Source: Bacteroidales bacterium UBA4360 (GTDB lineage: Bacteria; Bacteroidota; Bacteroidia; Bacteroidales; UBA932). From it: 64,000 bases of DNA. The position numbers and the translations under genes were made by a program. This document shows, one piece after another, positions 36,259-44,900 of the stretch. The stretch covers positions 65,159 to 129,158 of the forward strand of contig DGSO01000020.1 of NCBI GenBank assembly GCA_002393945.1. The letters run 5' to 3'. A model generated the notes under the pieces. It made no database searches, was not told the origin of the DNA, and saw nothing but the letters and a program-made list of their open reading frames with translations. Position 1 is the stretch's first letter; each line of letters starts with the position of its first letter.

Positions 36259-38040
36259 TTATTTTTTATAGTTAGTTTGATAAAATCTTTTCTTGACGAC
36301 CTTTCCGGGGAAAGTCTTCTTGCGGATTCTGATCTGGAGGGGTGTATCCAGTGCAGAATATGCCTTGTCTACAAGCGCGAAGCAGACGCTCTTGTCAAGG
36401 GATATGGAATGATAGCCTGTGGTTACAACGCCGACGGGCTGCTCATCCAGAGTCTCCACGGGATAACCCGCACGCGGAATGGCCTTGTCTTCAATCTCAA
36501 TGCCGACGAGTTTCCTGTCGATTGCGCCGGCCTTCTGTGCGAGAAGCGCCTCCTTGCCGATAAAATCCTTGTCGTATTTGCAGAACATACCAAGGCCAGC
36601 CATCACAGGGCTGATTTCGGGGCTGAGTTCGTCTCCATACAGAGGAAGTCCTGCCTCGAAACGGAGAGTGTCGCGGCAGCCAAGCCCGCAGGGTGCGACT
36701 CCGGCGGCGAGGAAAGTCTTCCAGAGCTCCACTATGATTTCAGGAGCGGTATAGATTTCAAACCCGTCCTCTCCGGTATAGCCTGTGCGGCTGAGTATAA
36801 GGCGCTTACCCTTGTATTCGAGGTCGCAGAAGGTGTAGAACTCAAGTTTCTCGGCCTCTTTCATTCCAAGCACCTTGATGAGGGTGTTCTCTGCATCGGG
36901 GCCCTGGAGTGCGATCTGGCCCCATGCCGGGGACTCATTGCGCACCGTGCAGTCAAAGCCCTTTGCATGCTCCTGGATCCATGCGAAATCCTTGTCTATG
37001 TTCGCAGCATTCACGACGAGAAGGAACGATTCCGGCTTGAATTCCCTGTAGACCAGAAGGTCGTCCACTACGCCGCCTTTAGGGTAGCACATCATTCCGT
37101 AAAGGACCTTTCCGGGCTGGAAACTGCGGATCTCGTTCGTAAAAATATAGTTCACGAAATCCTCCGCTCCGGGGCCTTCCACAAAGATTTCTCCCATGTG
37201 CGACACGTCAAACATACCCACTTTCTGCCTTACGGCAAGGTGCTCCTCTGTAATTGAGGAATACTGGATGGGCATCATGAATCCGGCAAAGGGACTCATC
37301 TTGGCTCCAAGGGCGATGTGCTCTCCATAGAGGCACGTCCTCTGAAGATCATCGATAATCTCACTCATAAGTTTTAGTAATTCAGTATTGGTTAGTTTGT
37401 TGATTGACAAGTCTTCCGCCAGGGCGCCCTTCTCTTCCTGGAGCTCCCCGCAGATGTCCACGGCGGCTATAACGACATCGGCCGATGCCACTTTCCGAAG
37501 GATTGCAGACACATCGGAAAGCGTATGACCGCCCTGCGTCCAAGCCGTGCGCGCATACTCCCTTGACATGATATCCTTGTCCAGGGAAATATAGATCCTC
37601 TCCCCTTTCCTCTCCTCAAGCCAGCCCTCCGGAATATCCGCAGGACAGCCTTCCGGGCCGATGGCAAGAACGCTCCTGAGCATGGGATTCGTTTCCTTCA
37701 TGACCTTCACCCAGCCGCCGCAGCTCAGGATGCCGCCGAATTCGGGTGACTGATCGTCGGCATGATTATCCAGCAGAATAAGGTGGAAGGGCTCTTTTTC
37801 CTGCATGGCAAGAATATGCGTCATGTAGTGATAGTCTCCGCTGTCGATGAAGCGCACCCGCGGGAGGACGGCCGGGAGGGAGTTCCTGACAGATTCTTCT
37901 GCCGACGGGTCACAGTAGCAGGATGTGCCCTCCAGCCCGGCAAAGGGCAGGATAACAGCCTGATGTCCGCACTCCTGCAGCCAGAGGAGGAATCCCTCTT
38001 CTGCGTAAGCCCCGGAAAAATCTGTTACTAGTACTCTCAT
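36259..38040 (-). CDS. gcvT: Arginase-like domain fused to aminomethyltransferase GcvT
   Basis: A 593-residue open frame in two parts. Residues 1 to about 210 look like a compact arginase/ureohydrolase-fold protein, with metal-site-like LLDNHADDQ (standing for DAHxD) and YISLDKDIMS (SxDxDxxD). From Met225 (36259-37368) the sequence is a full 369-residue GcvT, the THF-dependent T-protein releasing ammonia and methylene-THF (FDVSHMGEI, LSRTGYTGEDGFEIY, GLGCRDTLRFEAGL). Linker codons are AT-rich (LSINKLTNTELLKL) and look like a former intergenic leader, so GcvT may also start internally at 37368. The start at 38040 is preferred over 38061 because a promoter -7 box covers 38056-38048. The gene heads the gcv operon. 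Confidence 0.85.
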   Translation of the reverse strand: MRVLVTDFSGAYAEEGFLLWLQECGHQAVILPFAGLEGTSCYCDPSAEESVRNSLPAVLPRVRFIDSGDYHYMTHILAMQEKEPFHLILLDNHADDQSPEFGGILSCGGWVKVMKETNPMLRSVLAIGPEGCPADIPEGWLEERKGERIYISLDKDIMSREYARTAWTQGGHTLSDVSAILRKVASADVVIAAVDICGELQEEKGALAEDLSINKLTNTELLKLMSEIIDDLQRTCLYGEHIALGAKMSPFAGFMMPIQYSSITEEHLAVRQKVGMFDVSHMGEIFVEGPGAEDFVNYIFTNEIRSFQPGKVLYGMMCYPKGGVVDDLLVYREFKPESFLLVVNAANIDKDFAWIQEHAKGFDCTVRNESPAWGQIALQGPDAENTLIKVLGMKEAEKLEFYTFCDLEYKGKRLILSRTGYTGEDGFEIYTAPEIIVELWKTFLAAGVAPCGLGCRDTLRFEAGLPLYGDELSPEISPVMAGLGMFCKYDKDFIGKEALLAQKAGAIDRKLVGIEIEDKAIPRAGYPVETLDEQPVGVVTTGYHSISLDKSVCFALVDKAYSALDTPLQIRIRKKTFPGKVVKKRFYQTNYKK

Positions 38041-38044
38041 ATAG

Positions 38045-38077
38045 TTTCCAAATGTACTCATTTTTTTCTACCTTTGC
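38045..38077 (+). promoter_or_regulatory. Promoter of obgE
   Basis: TTTC (38045-38048) and TACCTTTGC (38069-38077) are 20 bp apart and 6 bp before the obgE ATG, again leaving a very short leader. It lies across the divergent gcv promoter. Confidence 0.75.
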
Positions 38078-38079
38078 AA
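38048..38079 (-). promoter_or_regulatory. Promoter of the glycine-cleavage operon
   Basis: On the minus strand TTG (38079-38077) and TACATTTGG (38056-38048) are 20 bp apart. The ATG at 38040 follows 7 bases after the -7 box, giving a leader of only a few bases. The -33 box shares bases with the obgE -7 box on the other strand. Confidence 0.75.
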
Positions 38080-38083
38080 CATT

Positions 38084-39076
38084 ATGGCGGAGTCAAATTT
38101 CATAGATTTTGTAAGAATATTCTGTGCCAGCGGACATGGCGGCGCAGGCAGCGCACACCTTCACAGGGCAAAGTACGTTCCCAAGGGCGGCCCGGACGGC
38201 GGAGACGGCGGCCGCGGCGGCCATATCATCCTCAGGGTGAACCCGCAGCTTTGGACGCTTATCCACCTCCGCTACCGCAAGGTTGTAAGGGCAGAAGGCG
38301 GCGGCAACGGCCAGGAGGCCCTCAAAAGGGGCAAGAACGGGGCCGATATAGTCCTGGAGGTTCCCTGCGGCGTTGTAGTCAAGGATGCCGAGACCGAAGA
38401 AGTCATAACCGAGCTCGTAGACCCCGGTCAGGAGTACATCCTGTGCCGCGGCGGCAAGGGAGGCCTTGGAAACAACAATTTCAAGAGCCCCACCAACCAG
38501 ACTCCCCGCTATGCCCAGCCCGGAGAGGAAGGTGTCGAAGGCTGGTTCATCCTCGAGCTCAAACTGCTTGCCGACGTAGGCCTCGTAGGATTCCCTAACG
38601 CCGGGAAATCCACGCTTCTCGCTTCCATAACATCGGCAAAGCCAAAGATTGCCGGATATGCGTTCACGACGCTTGAGCCCAATCTCGGAATCGTCCGCTA
38701 CCGCGACGACAAATCCTTCGTCATGGCCGACATCCCCGGCATCATCGAAGGCGCGCACGAAGGCAAAGGCATCGGCATAAGGTTCCTAAGGCACATCGAG
38801 AGGAATTCCGTCCTCCTGTTCATGGTATCGGCCGAGGAAAAAGACATTGAAGGGAGCTACCGCATCCTTCTGGGAGAACTGGAGCAGTATAATCCGGAGC
38901 TCCTCGTCAAAGACAGGGTCCTGGCCGTCACCAAGACAGACCTCATCGACGCGAAGGAAAAGGCCCGGATCGAAAAGAAACTGCCCAAGGACATACCTAC
39001 GGTAATGATTTCTTCCGTTTCCGGAGAAGGTCTTCCGGCACTTAAGGACACCCTCTGGAAAGCCCTCAACAAATGA
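38084..39076 (+). CDS. obgE: GTPase ObgE
   Basis: A 330-residue Obg GTPase involved in 50S assembly and stress control. The glycine-rich Obg fold covers 1 to about 158 (GGPDGGDGGRGGHI, GGKGGLGNNNFKSPTNQ). G1 is GFPNAGKST (169-177), G3 ADIPGIIEGAHEGKG, G4 TKTD and G5 SSVSGEG. The short form lacks the extra C-terminal domain of some Firmicutes proteins. It overlaps the PAP2 gene by 4 bp. Confidence 0.98.
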   Translation: MAESNFIDFVRIFCASGHGGAGSAHLHRAKYVPKGGPDGGDGGRGGHIILRVNPQLWTLIHLRYRKVVRAEGGGNGQEALKRGKNGADIVLEVPCGVVVKDAETEEVITELVDPGQEYILCRGGKGGLGNNNFKSPTNQTPRYAQPGEEGVEGWFILELKLLADVGLVGFPNAGKSTLLASITSAKPKIAGYAFTTLEPNLGIVRYRDDKSFVMADIPGIIEGAHEGKGIGIRFLRHIERNSVLLFMVSAEEKDIEGSYRILLGELEQYNPELLVKDRVLAVTKTDLIDAKEKARIEKKLPKDIPTVMISSVSGEGLPALKDTLWKALNK

Positions 39077-39645
39077 GCATAATCGAACTGGACAAGCATG
39101 TAACCCTGTGGCTGAATACCCTTGGGAATCCGGCCACGGACGCTGTCTCCCTTTTCCTGTCCGATTCCAGGATATGGTTCCCCGCTTATGCGGTAATCAT
39201 GGGAATCATGATATGGCGCCTGGGGTGGAAAAAAGGGCTGATAGTGGTGGCGTCACTGTTTGTCACCGTGCTTCTCACAGACCAGATATCGGCATATATA
39301 AAGGACGGTATAGAAAGGCTGCGCCCGGCATACGACGCCTGGATGGTTGCAAACGGCGTACGCTGTCCTTTGAGCCACGGGAGCTATTTCTTCGGCTTCT
39401 TTTCCGGCCATGCAAGCAATACCTTCGGCTTTGCAGTCGCCTCCGTAATGGGATTCAGGAATGACAAAAAACACTCCTACAGTGCATATACCGCAGGAGT
39501 GATGATCTGGGCCGTCCTCGTCTGCCTGTCAAGGGTGATGCTGGCGGCACATTATGTCGGTGATGTTCTGGTAGGAGTGTGCTTCGGGTCGCTCATCGGC
39601 GCGGCCGTGGCATACCTTACCCGCCTGATTATAAAGAGGGTATAA
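39073..39645 (+). CDS. PAP2-family membrane phosphatase
   Basis: A 190-residue integral membrane phosphatase. All three motifs are present: KDGIERLRP (K-x6-RP), FSGHASN in the PSGH position, and SRVMLAAHYVGDV (SR-x5-H-x3-D). Five or six helices are predicted. Such enzymes act on undecaprenyl pyrophosphate or lipid A phosphates; which one is not clear. It is coupled to obgE by a 4-bp overlap, and its last 17 bp overlap murF convergently. Confidence 0.92.
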   Translation: MSIIELDKHVTLWLNTLGNPATDAVSLFLSDSRIWFPAYAVIMGIMIWRLGWKKGLIVVASLFVTVLLTDQISAYIKDGIERLRPAYDAWMVANGVRCPLSHGSYFFGFFSGHASNTFGFAVASVMGFRNDKKHSYSAYTAGVMIWAVLVCLSRVMLAAHYVGDVLVGVCFGSLIGAAVAYLTRLIIKRV

Positions 39646-40879
39646 CGTTTTCCATCTTTATTCCGCGGGATCCCTTCACAAGGACGGTATAACCTTCCAA
39701 CGGGTTTTCCCTAAGGTAATCGGCAAGTTCTGCCGATGTCCTGAAGCATCTGTATTCCGGAGCAACGGCGCTGAATTCATCTCCAACCAGGGCTACATAG
39801 TCGAAACGGTGCAGGGTATCGGCAATCTTCCTGTGCTCTGCCCTGGAGTCCTCCCCCAGTTCCCTCATGTCGCCGATAAGCGCGGCTGTCTTTCCCTCGG
39901 AAAGGGCAAGGTTGTCCAGAGCAAGCGCCATGGATGAAGGATTGGCGTTGTAGGCGTCTACAATAAGGGTGTTTCGCTGTGTTTTCTGTATCTGGGAACG
40001 GCTGTTGGAAGGCCTGTAAGCCTCTACGGCCTTGATGGCATCGGCCCTGTCCACTCCGAAGAATCCTCCTACGGTAATGGCGGCGAGGGCGTTTGCCGCA
40101 TTGTATGCACCGGCAAGCGCAGTGTTGATTGTTACGCCGTCTATACTGAAGGACAGCGTGGGCTCTTCCATGGTCACGGGACGGATATGCGCGCTTGCGG
40201 GATAGTATTTCACGGAATCGAGCCCCCTTGACGCAAGCATTTCCTGAAGGACAGGGTCTGAGCCGTTGGAAAACACGGTGCCGCCGTGCGCCTTGAGCCA
40301 GTCATACAGAAGGCCCTTGGCCCTTTTGACTCCCTCAAAGCTGCCAAAACCCTGAAGGTGCGCCTTCCCGACATTGGTGATAAGGCCGCAGGAGGGCTCT
40401 GCAACCGCCAGAAGCGGCACAAGGTCGTCAGGATGACTTGCCCCCATCTCGATTATGCCGATCTCTGTATCCTCATTGAACTTGAGGACGGACAGCGGCA
40501 CCCCGATTTCATTATTCAGGTTTCCTTCCGTAGCGACTACCTTGAATTTGCTTGCAAGGACGGCACGGATGAGTTCCTTGGTGGTAGTCTTGCCGTTGGT
40601 GCCTGTAAGGCCCACGACAGGAATTCCCAGCGTACGGCGATGCTCCAGTGCAAGCGCCTTGAGTGCATCCAGGGTGTCCAGGACCGTAATCACACGGGCG
40701 TCCTGCGACTCAACGCTTGCCACTGCGGCTATGGCACCGGCCTCCAGGGCCTTGTCCACAAAAAGGTTTCCGTCGAAATTCTCGCCTTTCAGAGCGAAGA
40801 AAAGCTGGCCCGGCTTGAGCGTGCGGGTGTCTGTGCAAACGCCGCATGAGCGTTTGAAAAGGGAATAGAGTTCTGTCAT
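39629..40879 (-). CDS. murF: UDP-N-acetylmuramoyl-tripeptide--D-alanyl-D-alanine ligase
   Basis: A 416-residue Mur ligase adding D-Ala-D-Ala to the peptidoglycan precursor. The N-terminal domain has DTRTLKPGQLFFALKGENFDG; the ATP loop is VGLTGTNGKTTTKELI (about 90-105); NEIGVPLSVL, EMGASHPDDL and DAYNANPSSM follow. The start at 40879 overlaps the dut stop by 4 bp; a longer in-frame start would run into dut. It is the last gene of tgt-lptG-dut-murF. Confidence 0.96.
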   Translation of the reverse strand: MTELYSLFKRSCGVCTDTRTLKPGQLFFALKGENFDGNLFVDKALEAGAIAAVASVESQDARVITVLDTLDALKALALEHRRTLGIPVVGLTGTNGKTTTKELIRAVLASKFKVVATEGNLNNEIGVPLSVLKFNEDTEIGIIEMGASHPDDLVPLLAVAEPSCGLITNVGKAHLQGFGSFEGVKRAKGLLYDWLKAHGGTVFSNGSDPVLQEMLASRGLDSVKYYPASAHIRPVTMEEPTLSFSIDGVTINTALAGAYNAANALAAITVGGFFGVDRADAIKAVEAYRPSNSRSQIQKTQRNTLIVDAYNANPSSMALALDNLALSEGKTAALIGDMRELGEDSRAEHRKIADTLHRFDYVALVGDEFSAVAPEYRCFRTSAELADYLRENPLEGYTVLVKGSRGIKMENVIPSL

Positions 40880-41307
40880 TTTCCGGTACTTCCAAAACCT
40901 CCGGCACCACGCTGCGTGGCATCCAGTGAATCTGTTTCCTCCCACTGGACTGTTTCGTGCCGGGCTATAACCATCTGTGCAATCCTTTCTCCGGGCAGTA
41001 TTTCAAAGGGCTGGTCGGAGAGATTCACAAGGATAACCTTGATTTCGCCACGATAATCGGCATCGACGGTACCGGGAGTGTTCAATACTGTGATGCCGTG
41101 TTTTATGGCAAGGCCGCTTCTTGGCCTCACCTGCGCTTCAAACCCCTTTGGGAGCGCGATGAAAAGCCCTGTGGGAACAAGTGCCCTTTGGAGAGGTTCA
41201 AGGACCATCTTTTCTGTGATATTGGCCCTGAGGTCCACTCCTGCAGACTGTTCCGTCGCATAGGAAGGAGTCAGGTACGGCGACTGGTTTACAATCTTGA
41301 CTGTCAT
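40876..41307 (-). CDS. dut: dUTP diphosphatase
   Basis: A 143-residue trimeric dUTPase hydrolysing dUTP to dUMP. All five motifs are present: SAGVDLRA, RPRSGLAIKHG, NTPGTVDADYRGEI, GERIAQMVI and the C-terminal RGAGGFGSTGK arm. The ATG at 41307 overlaps the stop of the upstream permease gene by one base (TAATG). Confidence 0.97.
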   Translation of the reverse strand: MTVKIVNQSPYLTPSYATEQSAGVDLRANITEKMVLEPLQRALVPTGLFIALPKGFEAQVRPRSGLAIKHGITVLNTPGTVDADYRGEIKVILVNLSDQPFEILPGERIAQMVIARHETVQWEETDSLDATQRGAGGFGSTGK

Positions 41308-42398
41308 TATTTGGGTGCTTTGACGTACAGTACGAGCGCAATTATGGCATAGAGATAGTTGGGAAGCCATATTGCAATGGATGCAGGCAGCGTGTCAGTC
41401 ACTACGAACATTTCGCTGAACTGCATGAAAAGGATATACGAAAAACCGAGTGCTGTTCCGGCTGCAAGGTTGAATCCCATGCCTCCACGGCGCTTCTTGG
41501 TAGAAATCGACACGCCGATTATGGTAAGGATTATTGCCGAAAGCGGCAGCGAGTAGCGGTTGTTTTTCTCAATGAGAGCCTGTTTTACGGATGCGTCGCC
41601 ACGGGACTTCTGGGTCTCGATGAGGTCGTTGAGTTCGGCTTCGTTCAGGCGCTGTATGGTATAACGGTTGCGGAAGAAGTCCTCACGGGTAAGGCTGAGC
41701 ACGGTATCGAGCTGGCGTCCGGAGCGGATATGGTCTGTCATGCCGTCTCCGTATTCGCGTACGAACCAGTTCCTCAGTTTCCATTTTCCGGTCAGGGTAT
41801 CGTACTGTGCCGATTCGGCCGTTATCTTGGAGTGCATCTTGCCTCCGGAGAGGTCTTCCAGTGTGAAATTATACGCCGTATTATTGTATGCACTGAAAGA
41901 CTCCAGATAGACAAAACGGTCATTCTCGAGTTTATAGTGCATGTCATGGCCCAGCTTTACCTTGCGCCAGGAATTGTATTTCTGTTCGAAATCCACCCTG
42001 GTGCCGTTAGCGTGTGGAATCACCCACAGGCCCAGTTCAAGCGACAGGACAGCTATAAAGGTTGCCGACAGCAGATATGGTACGACCAGCCTGTGGAAAC
42101 TGATACCGCTGGACAGGATTGCAATGACTTCCGAATCCGACGTGAGCTTGGATGTGAAAAAGATAACCGTAAGGAACACGAACATAGGTGCATACATGTT
42201 CATGAAATACGGGATGAAGTTCACATAGTAGTCGAATATGATCTCTTTGAGCGGAGCCTGCTTTCTCACGAAATCCTCGATCTTCTCGCTCACGTCAAAG
42301 ATTATGATGATGACGGCAAGGAGAAGGATGGAGACGAAGAACGTCACCAGGAACTTCTTAATGATGTACCAGTCAAGTTTCCCCAGTCCGATTTTCAT
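41307..42398 (-). CDS. LptF/LptG-family permease (YjgP/YjgQ)
   Basis: A 363-residue inner-membrane protein of the lipopolysaccharide export ABC system. Three N-terminal helices with the early phrase LDWYIIKKFLVTFFVSILLL, a periplasmic jellyroll domain (about 130-265), and three C-terminal helices (LPLSAIILTIIGVSIS, FNLAAGTALGFSYILFM) match the family. Whether it is LptF or LptG cannot be decided alone. It overlaps tgt by 4 bp and dut by 1 bp. Confidence 0.92.
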   Translation of the reverse strand: MKIGLGKLDWYIIKKFLVTFFVSILLLAVIIIIFDVSEKIEDFVRKQAPLKEIIFDYYVNFIPYFMNMYAPMFVFLTVIFFTSKLTSDSEVIAILSSGISFHRLVVPYLLSATFIAVLSLELGLWVIPHANGTRVDFEQKYNSWRKVKLGHDMHYKLENDRFVYLESFSAYNNTAYNFTLEDLSGGKMHSKITAESAQYDTLTGKWKLRNWFVREYGDGMTDHIRSGRQLDTVLSLTREDFFRNRYTIQRLNEAELNDLIETQKSRGDASVKQALIEKNNRYSLPLSAIILTIIGVSISTKKRRGGMGFNLAAGTALGFSYILFMQFSEMFVVTDTLPASIAIWLPNYLYAIIALVLYVKAPK

Positions 42399-43537
42399 AG
42401 GCGTTCACGGAGTTTAGGGACTACTGAATTCTTCCAAGCGGCGAAATCGCCCTGGATGATATGCTCACGGGCTGTGCGAACGAGGTCGAGATAGAAGGCG
42501 AGGTTATGTTCCGACGCAATCATGGCGCCGAACATCTCTCCGGACACAAAGAGGTGCCTGAGGTATGCCTTCGAGTAGTTGTGGTCTACGAAAGAGGTGC
42601 CGGAAGGGTCGAGTTCGGATAAATCATCGGCCCATTTGGCGTTTCGCATGTTCATGATGCCGTTCCAGGTGAAGAGCATGCCGTTGCGGCCGTTACGGGT
42701 GGGCATGACGCAGTCGAACATGTCGACACCGCGGGAAATACCCTCGAGAATATTCTCGGGGGTGCCGACGCCCATTAGATAACGGGGCTTGTCCTCCGGA
42801 AGAAGCGGGCATGTGAATTCCAGCATACGGTACATCTCTTCCGTGGGCTCCCCTACTGCAAGGCCGCCGATGGCATATCCGCCGCGGTTCGGCCCGTCGA
42901 GGGACAGGGCGTGCTCCACCGCCATCTTTCTCAGTTCGGGATAGACGCATCCCTGGATAATCGGGAACATGGTCTGGGAATAGCCGTACAGCGGTTCAGA
43001 GGCGTCAAAAGCGGCGCAGAAACGCTCCAGCCAGCCCTGGGTGAGTTTCAGCGATTTGTATGCGTACTTTTCAGTTGCGTCGCCCGGGCAGCATTCATCG
43101 AGGGCCATGACGATATCGGCACCGATGATGCGCTGGGTGGTGACATTGTTTTCCGGAGTGAAGGTGTGGCGGCTGCCGTCTATGTGGGAGGCAAACCTGC
43201 AGCCTTCAGGGGTCAGTTTCCTGATGGGAGCGAGGGAAAAGACCTGGAATCCGCCGCTGTCCGTAAGGATGGGACGGTCCCAGTTCTCGAACTTGTGGAG
43301 TCCTCCGGCCTTCCTGAGGATGTCAAGACCCGGCCTCAGATACAGATGGTAAGTGTTCCCAAGGATAATCTCTGCGCCGATATCTTCCTTGAGGTCACGG
43401 TGATACACACCCTTGACCGAACCTACCGTGCCTACCGGCATGAAAATGGGGGTATGAATCTCTCCATGGTCGGTGGAGATGACACCTGCACGGGCATGCG
43501 AGGAAGTATCGTTGGCTATCCGGGTAAAATTAAACAT
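42395..43537 (-). CDS. tgt: tRNA-guanine transglycosylase (altered zinc site)
   Basis: A 380-residue enzyme that swaps G34 of certain tRNAs for a queuine precursor. Catalytic LTDSGGFQVFSL, DIVMALDECCPGDAT, GGLAVGEPTEEMYRML and GVDMFDCVMPTRNGRNGMLF are intact. At the usual zinc motif (CxCxxC in the E. coli enzyme, before NYSRAYLHHL) this protein reads SGTSFVDHNYSKAYLRHL, so the three cysteines are missing while the following His (SEHNLAFY) remains. The family assignment is firm; the metal site probably differs. First gene of a four-gene operon; TAACTTTGC on the minus strand (43567-43559) is a likely -7 box. Confidence 0.94.
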   Translation of the reverse strand: MFNFTRIANDTSSHARAGVISTDHGEIHTPIFMPVGTVGSVKGVYHRDLKEDIGAEIILGNTYHLYLRPGLDILRKAGGLHKFENWDRPILTDSGGFQVFSLAPIRKLTPEGCRFASHIDGSRHTFTPENNVTTQRIIGADIVMALDECCPGDATEKYAYKSLKLTQGWLERFCAAFDASEPLYGYSQTMFPIIQGCVYPELRKMAVEHALSLDGPNRGGYAIGGLAVGEPTEEMYRMLEFTCPLLPEDKPRYLMGVGTPENILEGISRGVDMFDCVMPTRNGRNGMLFTWNGIMNMRNAKWADDLSELDPSGTSFVDHNYSKAYLRHLFVSGEMFGAMIASEHNLAFYLDLVRTAREHIIQGDFAAWKNSVVPKLRERL

Positions 43538-43616
43538 CCGTTATTCTTGTTTCAGAAAGCAAAGTTAAGGAAAATTTTGTACATTTGTGAATCCGGACAA
43601 TAATAACCTAAACAAT

Positions 43617-44900
43617 ATGCAAATCAAAATCAAACCAATTTCGGTCAAGCTCGCAGTGCTGAACTTCCTTGAGTTCGCAGTCTGGGGTGCTTACCTTACC
43701 TCTCTCGGCCGCTATCTCGGCAACATCGGCCTTGGTCCGCAGATCAAATGGTTCTTTGCAATGCAGGGAATCGTGTCAATTTTCATGCCCACGCTCATGG
43801 GTATCGTCGCAGACCGCAAAATGGAAGCCCAGAAGGTCCTCGCTATGTGCCATGCCTTTGCCGGGCTTTTCATGCTCGCCGCCGGTATCTACTGCATGCA
43901 GGCCGGAGATGCCGTATCGTTCGCTCCCCTGTTCACGCTGTACAGCCTGAGCGTCGCATTTTTCATGCCCACCATCGCCCTCGTCAACTCCGTGGCGTAC
44001 AATGCGCTCGGCAAGGAAGGGATGGACCCCGTGAAGGATTATCCGCCCATCAGGGTGTTCGGAACCATCGGCTTCATCTGCAGCATGCTTCTCACCAACT
44101 TCCTGTCCATAGGCGGAGCACGCATGCAGGAGACCTTCGTCCAGCTCATTTCGTCCGGTATCCTTTCGGTCGTGATGTGCGCCTATTCGCTCACCATGCC
44201 CAAGTGTCCCGTCAATACCGGCGGTGAAAAGCAGTCCCTTGCCGATGCCCTCGGCCTCAAGGCCTTTTCCCTTTTCAAGGACGGCCAGTTTGCAATCTTC
44301 TTCATCTTCTCCATGCTGCTTGGCGCCTCCCTCCAGATCACCAACGGCTATGCAAACACCTTCCTGGGCTCTTTTGCATCCAATCCCGCATATGCAGACG
44401 CCTTTGCAGTTAAGAACTCCAATGCCCTCATTTCCATATCACAGGCCGCGGAGACGCTCTGCATCCTCCTTATTCCGTTCTGCATGAAGAAGTTCGGCAT
44501 CAAGAACGTGATGCTCATCGCCATGTTCGCCTGGGTGCTCCGTTTCGGTCTCTTCGGCCTTGGCAACCCCGCGATGCCCGGCGTGCTCCTCTTCGTTCTC
44601 AGCTGCATCGTCTACGGCTTTGCGTTTGATTTCTTCAATATCTCCGGTTCCCTTTATGTAGAGCAGAACGCTGCAGAGGATATACGCTCCAGCGCACAGG
44701 GCCTGTTCATGATGATGACCAACGGCTTCGGCGCCACCATCGGCACTCTGGCTGCCGGCGCAGTGGTGGATGCATGCGACGTATTCAACACGCCCACCAA
44801 CTGGCCGAATGCCTGGTATATCTTTGCCGCTTACGCCCTGGTTGTAGCCATCCTGTTCATGATTCTCTTCAAGGATCCCGCCAAGAAAGCCAAGGCCTAA
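43617..44900 (+). CDS. Nucleoside-type MFS transporter
   Basis: A 427-residue, 12-helix major facilitator of the nucleoside:H+ symporter (NupG-like) family. The opening KLAVLNFLEFAVWGAYLTSLGRYL and AMQGIVSIFMPTLMGIVADR are characteristic. The ATG at 43617 is chosen because the upstream GTG at 43587 lies within the -7 box TACATTTGT (43580-43588). Substrate (nucleosides) is by family only. The 3' end overlaps the convergent zinc-ribbon gene by 4 bp. Confidence 0.87.
   Translation: MQIKIKPISVKLAVLNFLEFAVWGAYLTSLGRYLGNIGLGPQIKWFFAMQGIVSIFMPTLMGIVADRKMEAQKVLAMCHAFAGLFMLAAGIYCMQAGDAVSFAPLFTLYSLSVAFFMPTIALVNSVAYNALGKEGMDPVKDYPPIRVFGTIGFICSMLLTNFLSIGGARMQETFVQLISSGILSVVMCAYSLTMPKCPVNTGGEKQSLADALGLKAFSLFKDGQFAIFFIFSMLLGASLQITNGYANTFLGSFASNPAYADAFAVKNSNALISISQAAETLCILLIPFCMKKFGIKNVMLIAMFAWVLRFGLFGLGNPAMPGVLLFVLSCIVYGFAFDFFNISGSLYVEQNAAEDIRSSAQGLFMMMTNGFGATIGTLAAGAVVDACDVFNTPTNWPNAWYIFAAYALVVAILFMILFKDPAKKAKA

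Noticed and set aside
36256..37257. 333-codon plus-strand frame opposite GcvT
   Set aside because: The minus strand encodes an unmistakable GcvT; the opposite frame has no family features and unusual composition.
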